From: Euglena gracilis
Lineage: Eukaryota; Euglenida; Euglenophyceae; Euglenales
Assembly: GCA_039621445.1 (NCBI GenBank)
Contig: CP154956.1
Span: forward strand, 34,693,437-34,757,436
Reading direction: 5' to 3'
Length of the DNA: 64,000 bases
Below, piece by piece: positions 50,765-60,150 of this stretch; the stretch's first letter is position 1, and every line of letters starts with the position of its first letter. The notes under the pieces are model-generated. The model had not been told where the DNA came from and did no database searches. It saw only the letters and a program-made list of their open reading frames with translations. A program made the translations under genes and the position numbers.

Positions 50765-50975
50765 TTCCCCCCCGGGGGGGGAAGGCCGATTTTTTCAACT
50801 CCCCCGGAGGGGGGGGAGGGTGAATTTTTATTTTCCCCGCGGAGGGGGGGGGAGCGAATTTTTATTCCCCCCCGGGGGGGAGGGCGAATTTTTAACCCCC
50901 CCGGAAGAAAGGAGGGGGGCAATTTTTCATTACCCCCAAAGGGGGGGGGGGGGCAAGCAATTTTTCCCTTGGGAA
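50765..50975 (+). repeat. Array of short C-run/G-run hairpins in element 3
   Basis: Five to six blocks of C(5-7) directly followed by G(7-12) (for example CCCCCCCGGGGGGG) separated by AATTTTT-type spacers at a period of about 38-50 bp. Each block can fold into a hairpin or, on either strand, a G-quadruplex-like structure. Confidence 0.7.
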
Positions 50976-51482
50976 ATGAGGAGCGACCATGGATTTTCCC
51001 CCGAGACAAAGGGGGGGGGGCGATGTGCCATTCCCCTCGGCAAGGATTTCCATTGGACCGAAGCAAATGCTTTGTTGTGACACCAATTCCTTTTTGTTCA
51101 CCGGGTGAGTTGAGAGGTTTTGTAATTCTTTTCCTTTGCAATCAAGTAGGACGCTTCTTGGTTTCAAAGGTTGATTCACTCTCACATTTTTCACCAAAAA
51201 TTGTTAAGTAGGTTCAAGTTGGGTCTTCCCTCATGAATTTTCAAGTTATGTTTTTTGGAGAGGGATACACCATTCCAAGGGGGGGGGACATTTTCCCGCC
51301 ACAACGATGACAAAAAAGGGAGGAAATGGTGCCCGTTTCATTCGCACATGGTCGCAAGAACAAATGGTTGGGGGGGGGGGCATGTGCCAAGGATGGGAAG
51401 AAAGTCCCCCTTGCCCATTTTTCCATTGGGAACGGACTTCATATTTGGACTTGAAGGCGATTGAAGGAGGAGTTGGACGCAT

Positions 51483-51483
<1 letters not shown>

Positions 51484-51524
<41 letters not shown>
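51484..51524 (+). repeat. (CA)n microsatellite in element 3
   Basis: About 20 uninterrupted CA units just before a non-coding stretch; no gene. Confidence 0.97.
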
Positions 51525-51527
<3 letters not shown>

Positions 51528-51759
51528 CGCATTTTTTTGGTGGCATCATGAGGATTTTATGTGCTCGGTTGAAACATGGTGAACACATTGTATGGGTTGA
51601 CGTACAATGTAGGTTCTGAGTTTTTGAGAGGGGCATAGGCCTGTTTGTTATCCGGTTCCTCATTTCTCTCCAAAGAGTTTCATCCTCGATCCCCCCCCCG
51701 CTTCCCAAAAATGCGACTTTTTGCAATTTTAATTTTTTTCGGAGTCCGACTAAAGTCGC

Positions 51760-51770
51760 AAGGGAGGGGG
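51760..51770 (+). promoter_or_regulatory. Polypurine tract (element 3)
   Basis: AAGGGAGGGGG immediately before the TG of the 3' LTR, the site where plus-strand synthesis would be primed. Confidence 0.85.
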
Positions 51771-52479
51771 TGTAGACCGTTGGGGGTCGTCAACGGTCTA
51801 GGGGGGGGGGAAGCACCCAAAGGACCATTTTTCAAAGTCGCGCACAACATCGCTAAGTGCGCGCTTAAATTCACTTTTCGGAAACCTTCCAATTCATTCT
51901 CGAGATTGAACAAAAACCCCAAAGGTAGCTAATTATCCCCACTTCACAGACATTTGTGGGTTTTTTTTATTGGCCATTATTCGAAGTTGAAGTTTTGGAA
52001 GTGGAATTCAAATCAACAAGATCTCTTGGATATTTGACAAGTATTGAATTCTACGGTGGAAGTGGATTGATTCAATAGTGACAGGGGACTTTCCAACTGC
52101 CGGACGCCCTCCGGCCACCTTTTTGACCCATTCCGGTGTGTGTGGACTTCCGGACATCGGTGTTGGTGTGTGGCATTCTTTGTGCTATTTGCATTTTTTT
52201 GGGTTGGCAAACCACATTTCGAAGGATAGCACCAAAGGTTTTCAATGGGAATTTGGGGAATTTTTGAAATGTTGTTACCGATCCTACGCGGGGAGTCCCA
52301 GCCGGGAGGGAACCCGGGGGAAACACCCGAAAATGACTTGAGCCCACCATTTTCGGGAAAAAACCCGGTTCCGGCGGGGGCACCCGCACCCCCCCACAGG
52401 CTGGTGGCTGGGGGGACGGACCCCGGCGAGGGGGGGCCTGGCCTGGCCCTGGCACGGGAGGGGGGTGCGGCCCTGAACA
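51771..52479 (+). repeat. 3' LTR of element 3 (709 bp)
   Basis: Begins TGTAGACCGTTGG and ends CTGAACA; the flank CACC follows. It repeats the gag start inside the LTR (ATG 52245), which here runs out of the LTR and stops at 52538, so this reading frame is not a gene. Confidence 0.95.
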
Positions 52480-52880
52480 CACCAAGCCTGGACACCGAAT
52501 TGGCTAACCGAACAGAAAACGGCTGTCTAGGACCCTGACCGTGACAAAACAACTCACCTGGCCTGGGAATAAAAATTTCCTGAAAATTTTAACCGTGGCC
52601 GGCGCTTGGTTCACAAACGGCGCCTGCCCCCCCCCCCAACGCCAAACAGCCCTAGGCGGGCTGGGGGGGGGCAACACACCAGACCCGCACAGACCCAACC
52701 ACCCAAATGAGAACATTTGACTCACCCCCCCGGCCATAAAACGAACCTGAACGGCACAGCCCCCGGGGGGGGGGGGGGGGGACCCTGAACCACAACGGTC
52801 CCCTCGCTGGCCCCTCCTCACAACGAGTGCACTCCGCACCCCTTCCTGTTGGAGTCGTGAAGAGTTGTAAACAACTCCTT
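52480..52880 (+). other. 3' untranslated part of element 2, right piece
   Basis: Starts with the CACC duplication and has the A/C-rich composition of element 2 with G-runs (52765-52782). CTCTTCACGACTCC-like and GGAGTCGTGAAGAG-like words near 52850 could pair. No gene. Confidence 0.55.
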
Positions 52881-52892
52881 CGGGAAGGGGAG
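52881..52892 (+). promoter_or_regulatory. Polypurine tract (element 2)
   Basis: CGGGAAGGGGAG directly before the TG of the 3' LTR of element 2. Confidence 0.8.
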
Positions 52893-53369
52893 TGTGAGTC
52901 AGGGGTGCTGAGTGCCCAAAACAACATAACCTGACCCAACCCAACATGATGACTCTGCAGTTAGGATTAGGAAAATCTTATTAGGAATTATTAGCAGCTG
53001 ACCCCATTGTTCCTGCACAGGGCTCTGTCTTGTTTTTGTCTGTTTCAAGTTCAAGAATTGAATTATCTTGGTGGCAATTATCATTCTTACCTGGACAGTA
53101 CGTGGTTCATTACATTGGTGCTGGTTTTGGAATTGCTGAATTGCTTGTATTGTGCTGTTGGTCTTGTGGATTTTTATCAAAGGAAAGGTGTGAGCAACCC
53201 AACTCACCTGTTTTCATTAAAAAGACCCACCAAAACAAAAGGAAATGCAATTTTTAAAACAAGCCGCGAGGGGAATTGAAAACATCCTGGGCAGGGTAAA
53301 AGATCCTACGCAACGGGGTGCCGGCCCCGAGGGACTGGAAACTCCAGGGCGGGCACCACGGTTACAACA
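52893..53369 (+). repeat. 3' LTR of element 2 (477 bp)
   Basis: Matches 18635-19112 end to end, followed by GGTT, the duplicate of 18631-18634. Confidence 0.93.
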
Positions 53370-53373
53370 GGTT

Positions 53374-54235
53374 CGGCTTGAAGGCCTGAACTCAATTTTT
53401 GACCTTGCTGGGCCGATTCTTTGAAATTTTCAAGATCGGCCGACCAATTTTCCACAGTAGGATTTGCCATTTTTCCCTAATTAACCTAAGAAAGTCCCCA
53501 CTCGAACCCACCAATTTCAAACTCAATCTCACACACAGGGTTCTTTGTCCACACCCATGCACTTGAGAATACTACAAAAAAACCAAGTGTTTGTGCATCC
53601 AAGGTCCAGAATTGAAGAAAAAAATGAATTTCAAGATGCAAAGGCAAAAGTCCAAGGACAAAAAATAAAACGCTGAAAAGTTTGGCTTCGAAGCCCGGCG
53701 GCCGCCTCAACAAAAAGCCGAGGCCGAAGGATCCGCAAAAACATCGAACCAAGGGAAGGGTTTTCACCAGGTTGCCCCATCATCAGCAGGGGAAAGCCAA
53801 TTTTTCGAGACCCAGAAGGGGGGGTGCTGCGGGTGCAATTCCCCCACGGCAGGGGTGCAATTCACCCACGGCAGGGGAAAAGACGACTCTTGCAAGCGTA
53901 AAAAAAGTGCACATACCCTGTCACCTACGCCATCAGAACACTTTTTGACCGTGGCTTTCTACAATGACCCACCCAACCCCCTGTGTGACAGACTCTTTTT
54001 GCAGATTCGGTTGACCACGTTGATCAGAAGTGGTGATTCGGGTACCGTGGCCAGTATTGCATTAGGTGCACCGCAAAAACTGGTTCAGTGGAGACCTGCA
54101 ATGTCCCAGAAAAGGTGTTGCAAACTTATTTGAGCACCGTTCCCACTCCAACCGACTCCTTTTTCGACATGAAAAGGACGAATCTTTGAGCCTTGGCTCA
54201 GAACGAATTGCCCAAATAGTTTTACGCATTTTGGA
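53374..54235. other. Flank of element 2: rest of element 6 LTR and an unassigned open frame
   Basis: Should continue the sequence interrupted at 18634. A plus-strand open frame at 53855-54133 (HFLTVAFYNDPPNPLCD) has no recognised domain; a repeated GGTGCAATTC-CCCACGGCAGGGG word lies at 53835-53877. I cannot assign a gene. Confidence 0.3.
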
Positions 54236-54243
54236 GTTGGGGG

Positions 54244-54627
54244 CAGGCTTTTGCTTAAGGACCCCCGGGACGGCTACTGGCGAGCAAATCGGCTAGACAC
54301 TGGAAAAAGTGGACTAGCTAGTGGACCCCCGGACCCCCCTCCCCCCGGGGAGGGGGGTCCGGGGGTCCCCCGGACTGGAAAAAAATTTTCCTCTCGCGCG
54401 CAGCGCCGGAGGAAAAATGAGGTTTTTAATAGGTTTTTGGCTGACTTTGTTTCAAAAATTCCCAAAAATGGCCAAAAACGGCCATTTTTGGCCATTTTGG
54501 GGGGTCCCAAAAAAATTTTCGGCGCGTCGCGCCGGTCCCTGCTAGAAAACCCACTAGCCAAATTTGGACTAGTTGCAGTCCAGCCCCCCCCCCGGGGCGG
54601 TAATGCAATCCCTTAAGCAAAAGCCTG
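54244..54627. mobile_element. hAT-like MITE (384 bp)
   Basis: Terminal inverted repeats CAGGCTTTTGCTTAAGG (left 54244-54260) and its exact reverse complement (54611-54627), flanked by 8-bp direct repeats GTTGGGGG (54236-54243 and 54628-54635). The CAGG terminus and 8-bp duplication are those of the hAT superfamily. No transposase inside. A long perfect hairpin (GGACCCCCC-TCCCCCC and complement, about 54328-54367) lies in the centre. Confidence 0.85.
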
Positions 54628-54715
54628 GTTGGGGGGTGGAAACCAACATTTTCAAATCCCACTCTTTGAGGGCCGCCAAAGCCACACACCTTTCGGGAAA
54701 AGGGCCCCCCCAAGG

Positions 54716-55967
54716 GTCCTAGGCGGTAGACTGGGGGGGGGGGTCCTGGGTGGTCGGCCGACTAGTCGGCCGACCACCCAATTGGTCGGCCGACTAGGCC
54801 TGGTCGGCAGCTAGTCGGCGAGACAGGGGGGGGGGGGGGGGTCCTGGGTGGTCGGCCGACTAGTCGGCCGACCACCCACTCTAATGTAGTTACGGGCCAG
54901 TTTCGCCGACTTTTTATGAAGAAAATTGTATGCAAACTAGTCGGTGGCTAGTCGGTGGGCATAAAAATGGTCTGTGGCGGGTCCAAACCACCCGGAAATG
55001 GTCCGGATGGGGCCAAATAAGTGCCTTACACCAACAGGAACACCCTCAGATGGAAATTTTTGGTCGGTGGGGGGTCGGTGGGCCCTTGATGGGGTCCGGA
55101 GGGGTAAAAAACCAATGACGAAACAGGGATTACATGAAAATCCTTTAGAAATGCAAGCATTCTGCATCAGGACAGGCTGAAAACTCCCCCCTCCACCCCC
55201 ACCCGAGCCCAGATAACAAAATCCCTTCTATGTTGGCAACATACTCAGGGGCTAAGTCGTTTTTGTGGCTCACTTTGGCATAGGCGGGGGGGGCTCCGCC
55301 CCCCCCGCACCCCCCCCCTCAAATAACAAAATCCCTTCTATGTTGGCAACATACTCCGGGGCTAAGTCGTTTTTGTGGCTCACTTTGGCATAGGCGGGGG
55401 GGCTCCGCCCCCCCCGCACCCCCCCCCCTCAAATAACAAAATCCCTTCTATGTTGGCAACATACTCCGGGGTTAAGTCGTTTTTGTGGCTCATTTTGGCA
55501 TAGGCGGGGGGGGCTCCGCCCCCCCCGCACCCCCCCCTCAAATAACAAAATCCCTTCTATGTTGGCAATATACTTGGAGGGCTAAGTCCTTTTGTGCAAA
55601 ATTTGACTTATATTGACTTATATACAACGGACAGAGGTGTTCTTTTGCCAAAAGTGGCCCAAAATGGACATTTTCCCCCAATTTTTTTGCATATTGACCC
55701 CCGATTGGGGGGTTCTGGAGCCATTTGGGTGGGTTTTGACTGGTTTTGGGGTGATTTGGACAAAATTTTTTCTCAGGGGGGGGGCTTAAAAGTCGGCGAA
55801 ACTGGCCCGTAACTACATTAGAGTGGGTGGTCGTCCGACTAGTCGGCCGACCACCCAGGCCCCCCCCCCCCCTGTCTCGCCGACTAGCTGCCGACCAGGC
55901 CTAGTCGGCCGACCAATTGGGTGGTCGGCCGACCACCCAGGAGCCCCCCCCCCCTACCGTTTCCCCC
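54716..55967. mobile_element. Palindromic foldback element A (about 1.25 kb)
   Basis: About 180-bp terminal inverted repeats. Each arm has two copies of a 32-bp perfect palindrome (half-site GGGTGGTCGGCCGACT) separated by ATTGGTCGGCCGACTAGG-like sequence and a G-run. Left arm ends in CTAATGTAGTTACGGGCCAG, mirrored at 55800-55820. Flanked by CCCCCAAGG-type repeats (54707-54715, 55968-55976), an 8-9-bp duplication that would fit Mutator-like elements; the C-run makes this uncertain. The interior carries about 3.3 tandem 112-bp units. No transposase. Confidence 0.8.
55204..55560. repeat. 112-bp tandem units inside foldback A
   Basis: Units start AATAACAAAATCCCTTCTATG and end in a GGCGGGGGGGGCTCCGCCC hairpin plus C-run. 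The same units occur in foldbacks B (61228-61440) and C (61960-62650). Confidence 0.9.
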
Positions 55968-55976
55968 CCCCCAAGG

Positions 55977-56523
55977 ACCTCATCCAGCAGGGAGGGGGCG
56001 GTGGGCCACCCAAGCCACTTTGGACATATTATTCGACCCCTTCGGACCGTCACACACCGAGGGTGAAATAAAGTAGGCTCTAGCTCACCTAGCCCCCGTA
56101 TTTCCCCACCTGGCACGGCACCTCAACCTTGATTTAGCTCCATCCCAAAAAAAAATGCGAGCGGAAATTTTTGTTTTCCATTGACGCAGCCCACTCCCCC
56201 CCCCCCCACCCACCCAGTCCATCCAGCAGCCCATTTCCAGTCCCGGTCCAAAAGAAAACACACTGATTCGCAGGAAGCCCTCCCAACAGAAGGAAATCTG
56301 GAGTTCCTTTTTTACTACTGCTGGCAGACAGACATCTCTTTCAGGTTTTGCATCCCCCCGGGGGAACACATCCCCCAGCCAATTTTTACGAACTTAGTTT
56401 TCGAAGGAAATTCCATTCCGCACAATCGTTGGATAATTTTGGTCAACCTGTTCTTGTGTGATTTCCAGGAAAAAAAGTGCTTCAACAAGCAAGGTGTGAC
56501 TGAGTGTCCACTGCAAAGTCCGC
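55977..56523. other. Stretch before eL6, no assigned gene
   Basis: Includes the likely 3' untranslated region of eL6 on the minus strand. A plus-strand open frame (56181-56567) ends inside the eL6 coding sequence and has no known domain, so I do not call it. Confidence 0.35.
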
Positions 56524-57255
56524 TCAGAAGCGCATCAGATGGGGCTTGTCATTCACTTGGAGGGTGAATATGCTTGACAAGTACTTTGTCAGCAGGGGAT
56601 CCAACTCCTTCAGCCTCTTAATAAGAGGTTCATCAATCTGCTTCTGGTACTGTTGCTTGAAACCGGCCTTCTTCTTCTTGTGCTGTTGTTGAAAGAATTG
56701 TTGATTAATAGGAAAGCCAAAAAGAAAGACCTCTTTCAATTCTTCAAAGAAGGCTTCTTCTGACTTTGATTCCTTCGTTTTCTTGCCACGCTTCAGGAAG
56801 CTGTTCTCTGGACGTGCAACCTCAGCCTGATCCTTCTTTTCTTGAATTGCACGAGCCCTCTTGCCCTTCAAAGCCTTCTTTACCTTTTTCAGTGCCTTGC
56901 GCCTTGCAAAGATTTGTGCTTCCGGAATATTCAGATCAAGCCCACTAATGTCGATGTGGGTGCTCGTGCAAATGCAATACCGTCTGTTGACACGTCTGAG
57001 GGGCACACCATTCACCTTGTAAGGTCCTAAAACACGAGGGCAGGAATCAACATAAGGCAAGAAAAAATGTACCAGTGACAAGGAAAATTCCGTGTTCAAG
57101 CTCCTTCAGGCAAATCACACGTCTGCCACGAAACCTCCCAGACAGCAGGATCAAAACTTGTCCTGCAGGTGAAAAAAATGTGGAAAAAACGCCACATATT
57201 CTCCTCGGTTACCTGGGGTTGGCGTCACTTTCTTGGAAGGACCCTTGCGCACCAT
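56524..57255 (-). CDS. RPL6: 60S ribosomal protein eL6 (three exons)
   Basis: Complement join of 57255-57213, 57162-57073 and 57026-56524: 636 nt, 211 residues, with GT-AG introns of 50 nt (57212-57163) and 46 nt (57072-57027). The junctions restore family blocks: [20 protein letters not shown] across intron 1 and [20 protein letters not shown] across intron 2. Those blocks, [13 protein letters not shown] and the C-terminus NDKPHLMRF match eL6 of yeast and animals. The protein belongs to the large ribosomal subunit. Length is between yeast (176) and human (288). The start at 57255 (MVRKGPSK) leaves only 14 residues before the conserved block, and a good acceptor (TTGTCTTGCAG-GG-ATG) lies directly before it, so the 5' end is probably trans-spliced or has a leader intron. 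It is the only complete cellular gene in the window. Confidence 0.93.
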
Positions 57256-57319
57256 CCCTGCAAGACAACAAGTCGCGTGCGATAAGTTTTCGCCAATCCT
57301 AATTACTGTTTCAGGCGCA

Positions 57320-57484
57320 ATGGGCTGTGGAGCATCCACAGCTGCGGAGCAAGCTGTGGCCACAAATGTGAAACCACGAAACCCGGAAGAAGGTGACAGA
57401 GAACAGCGCCGCTCGGAAGTTTTGGAGAAGTACAAATGCACAGAAAAAGACAAGAATCGCATCCTCGCATATCCAATTTTTCGA
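57320..57484 (+). CDS. First exon of a divergent gene with N-terminal MGCGAS acylation signal
   Basis: ATG 57320 follows an acceptor-like TTACTGTTTCAG by five bases, with CTAAT as a possible branch site. The exon encodes 55 residues up to a GTATGC donor at 57485 in phase 0. MGCGAS at the N-terminus fits N-myristoylation of Gly2 and palmitoylation of Cys3, hence membrane attachment. The rest is hydrophilic and charged (EEGDREQRRSEVLEKYKC). I cannot identify the downstream exons; acceptor-like TTTTTTCAG sites occur near 57628 and 57870. Only 64 bp separate its ATG from that of eL6 on the other strand. Confidence 0.5.
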
Positions 57485-58260
57485 GTATGCTTTCCTTACT
57501 GATTAATTCAACGCTTGAAAAGCTTTTGTGAAGTGGCGGAGGTAATATGTTGGCGAATTTGCCACCAAAGGTGGTGACAAATGTCCTTCTGACCCAAAGA
57601 TTAATAATTTTGGGACCATTTTTTCAGTCCCCCTACGGCCTGCGATTGGACATTTTTCGGTGCTGGTTCGCTGTCCGACCAACACAAGATCGGGGGGGGG
57701 ACAAGGTGCACCCTTGATGGGAAGAGAGATTTCCAACCATCTGGGACGTTGAAGCAACAACCAATATGGGGGGGCGCGGGAGGGGGGGGGGGCAAAACCT
57801 TCCCCGAGGAAAAACCTCGCTCGAAAATTTGGGGGTTCCCCAAAGCACTATTGTCAAGTGATTTTTTCAGCAAAGTGACAAAGGCAGGAGGGGACATCCT
57901 CGGACGGTTGGTGAAAATATTTTTAAAAAAATTCTCAAATATCTCAAAGAAATTTTCATTGGGCTTGGAAAACGTTGGCCCACGGTTTCAGGGGGGGGGG
58001 GCCTAAATTCCCAGAAGAGGGGGGGGGTAGTGCGGATAATTGCGTTTTCTACCGACCAGGTCGGGCCGACCCACACAGGTCGGTAAGCCATACGCACAGG
58101 TCGGGCCGACCAGGTCGGCAGGATCCGCAATTTGGTCATCTGCGATTTTCCGCACGGAGCCCATTTTTTTGGTTTTATCATTCACCTACTCAATAGCAAA
58201 AGCCTAAATATTGGGCCAATTTTCTAATCCTTGTTGCTTTAGCTTCCAAAAAGTACAATT
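57485..58260. other. Stretch after MGCGAS exon, no resolved exons
   Basis: Contains G-runs, acceptor-like TTTTTTCAG sites and a ~125-bp imperfect foldback (58031-58155, GTGCGGATAATTGCG at one end, TGCGATTTTCCGCAC at the other, with GACCAGGTCGGGCCGACC inside). No gene that I can support. Confidence 0.4.
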
Positions 58261-58270
58261 CCCCTCACAT

Positions 58271-58454
58271 ACCATCCACCCCCCGGTACACAATGGGGGG
58301 GGGGGGCGAGGTATACAATGGGGGGACATGCCTGCGGATGGCCGGGCGAGGTGCATTCCTCTTGGGGCCAAGTGCATGCTGCCCCTCCCCATTATGTACC
58401 TCCCCCCCAGGAGGTACATAATGGGGGGGGTACATAATATGGGGGGTGGATGGT
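58271..58454. repeat. Small foldback repeat (184 bp)
   Basis: ACCATCCACCCCCC (58271-58284) is inverted perfectly at 58441-58454; inside, CCATTATGTACCTCC and its complement form a second hairpin (about 58389-58425). Confidence 0.8.
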
Positions 58455-58456
58455 TT

Positions 58457-58489
58457 GTATGTATGTATGTATGTATGTATGTATGTATA
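58457..58489. repeat. (GTAT)n microsatellite
   Basis: About eight uninterrupted GTAT units, continued by irregular TATATG-type sequence to 58560. Confidence 0.95.
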
Positions 58490-58583
58490 TACGTATATAT
58501 ATACATATATGTGTGTATATATATGTATATGTATATATATATAAATGTATGTAATGGAGTATGTATGTATAGGGGGGTTGGTC

Positions 58584-58717
58584 AGTATCGGGGGGGTACC
58601 CAGATTGTCCAATATATATGTATATATATACATCTGTGTGGTATATATACATATATATGTGTATATATACATATATATACACATATATTGGACAATCTGG
58701 GTCCCCCCCCCCGATAC
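58584..58717. repeat. Foldback repeat around TA-rich core (134 bp)
   Basis: Left arm (AGTATCGGGGGGG, CCCAGATTGTCCAATATAT) is inverted at 58683-58717; the core is TATATG/CATATA repeats. Confidence 0.85.
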
Positions 58718-58727
58718 CGTCCCATGT

Positions 58728-58734
58728 ATATATA

Positions 58735-58814
<80 letters not shown>
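58728..58814. repeat. (TA)n microsatellite
   Basis: About 40 TA units with one TT interruption, directly abutting foldback D. Confidence 0.97.
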
Positions 58815-58818
<4 letters not shown>

Positions 58819-59084
58819 CCGGTTCGGGCGTGAAACCAGAGCCCCCGATACACGGTTTCAAAAACTGTGTCCCAAACGCCGGTTCGGGCGTGAAACGAAC
58901 CGGGCGGCTCGCTTCGCTCGCTCGCGCCCGGCGCCCCTGCTGAATCTGTTAGTGTCGGTCGATTTTTCTAAAACCTATTTTGTATGGGCCCGACGCCTGT
59001 CTTGATATTCATTCGACCGAACCGCCTGGACGGAAATATGGTCAAAAAAGTGGTTTTTGACCCATTAACGGGCGCCCTAATGGA

Positions 59085-60150
59085 AATCGACTGACATAAA
59101 CGGCGCCTGAATGGAAATCGACTTTCATAAACGGGCGCCTGAATGGAAATCGACTGACATAAACGGGCGCCTGAATGGAAATCGACTGTCATAAACGGGC
59201 GCCTGAATGGAAATTGACTGACATAAACGGTTTCCGATGTCTTGGAAATCGACCAACCTTTTGTTTCCTTTTTTAAATGCCTTTTTGCTCCGTTTTGGGA
59301 CATTTTCAGTTTCAGCCTGAAACCTGTTAATGTCGACCAACATTTTGTCTCTTTTTTTGGAATGTTTTTTTCTTTTTTTCAATCTCTATATCAAGAACTG
59401 CTTCTTAAACGCAGACTCTGACCTGAGTCTGCGTTTCGAAACGCAGACTCAGGCCGAATAACAGACTCAGCGTTTCGAAACAGAGACTCAGGCCAGAGTC
59501 TGCGTTTTATTACAAACACAGATTTTGACCAAAGCCATGAACACAGCCTTTTGCTATGAACACAGCCTTGGCCCGAAATCCGATGATGTCAATATAATTG
59601 CAATACAGGCGTCGAGCCCAGAAAATAGGGTTGACATTGCCAAATAACTCCTCACCCGAAAGCTTTTCTTTTAGATGACCAGTGATGACAACTGGTTCAG
59701 GACAAATATGCCGAATGCTTTTTCTGAAGATCCAGAAAATAATAATCTTAAGTTCCGTCCTTCCGTCTGTTCCATCCAAAGTTCAGCCAGCTGTGATCAC
59801 CTGGCCACAAAATTTGGTTTTTGTCTGATCCATAACTCCTCCACAACCCCATAGGACCAAAAATGTCGAAAAAAATGGAAATACAAAATGTCCAAAAAAT
59901 CACTAAAATTTCCCAATCTGACTAGCAACAGATTTCAATGGAATGGAAATCGACTTTCATAAACGGGCGCCTGAATGGAAATTGACTTTCCTAAACGGGC
60001 GCCTGAATGGAAATCGACTTACATAAACGGGCGCCTGAATGGAAATCGACTTTCATAAACGGGCGCCTGAATGGAAATTGACTTTCCTAAACGGGCGCCT
60101 GCATGGAAATCGACTGACATAAACGGGCGCCTGAATGGAAATCGACCGAC
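59085..60150. repeat. Two arrays of ~32-bp units in foldback D
   Basis: Units GGAAATCGACTGACATAAAC plus GGGCGCCTGAAT, five at 59085-59235 and six at 59940-60150; inverted copies at 60655-60737. Variants CTGACATAAA, CTTTCATAAA and CTTTCCTAAA alternate. Confidence 0.9.

Larger units (their letters stand above)
38670..52479 (+). mobile_element. Ty3/gypsy chromodomain LTR retrotransposon, element 3 (complete, nested in element 2)
   Basis: LTRs of 708 and 709 bp (38670-39377, 51771-52479) start TGTAGACC and end CTGAACA and differ at roughly a dozen positions. CACC flanks both outer ends (38666-38669, 52480-52483), a 4-bp duplication like that of element 2. A primer binding site follows the 5' LTR and the polypurine tract AAGGGAGGGGG precedes the 3' LTR. 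Order: gag, C5-like, Dam-like, protease, RT, RNase H, integrase, chromodomain, then about 2.9 kb with an extra ORF region. Three in-frame stops and a few frameshifts are present. It is the youngest and best preserved LTR element here. Confidence 0.93.
18635..53369 (+). mobile_element. Ty3/gypsy chromodomain LTR retrotransposon, element 2 (split by two insertions)
   Basis: LTRs at 18635-19112 and 52893-53369 begin TGTGAGTCAGG and end TTACAACA, and differ by roughly 14 positions. GGTT flanks both outer ends (18631-18634 and 53370-53373), a 4-bp target duplication. A primer binding site follows the 5' LTR and a polypurine tract precedes the 3' LTR. The coding part (19112-29343) has gag, Dam-like, C5-methyltransferase-like, protease, RT, RNase H, integrase and chromodomain. 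The 3' untranslated part is split by a non-LTR element and by element 3. Without those two insertions it would be about 12.3 kb. Numerous frameshifts mark it as inactive. Confidence 0.88.

Noticed and set aside
52245-52538. 97-codon ORF at the 3' LTR of element 3
   Set aside because: It is the copy of the gag start inside the LTR, running into flanking DNA.
56181-56567. Plus-strand ORF convergent with eL6
   Set aside because: It enters the eL6 coding sequence antisense and shows no domain; most likely a chance frame over the eL6 3' untranslated region.
58392-58943. Open frames encoding IYIYIY repeats on both strands
   Set aside because: They are translations of TA/TATG microsatellites.
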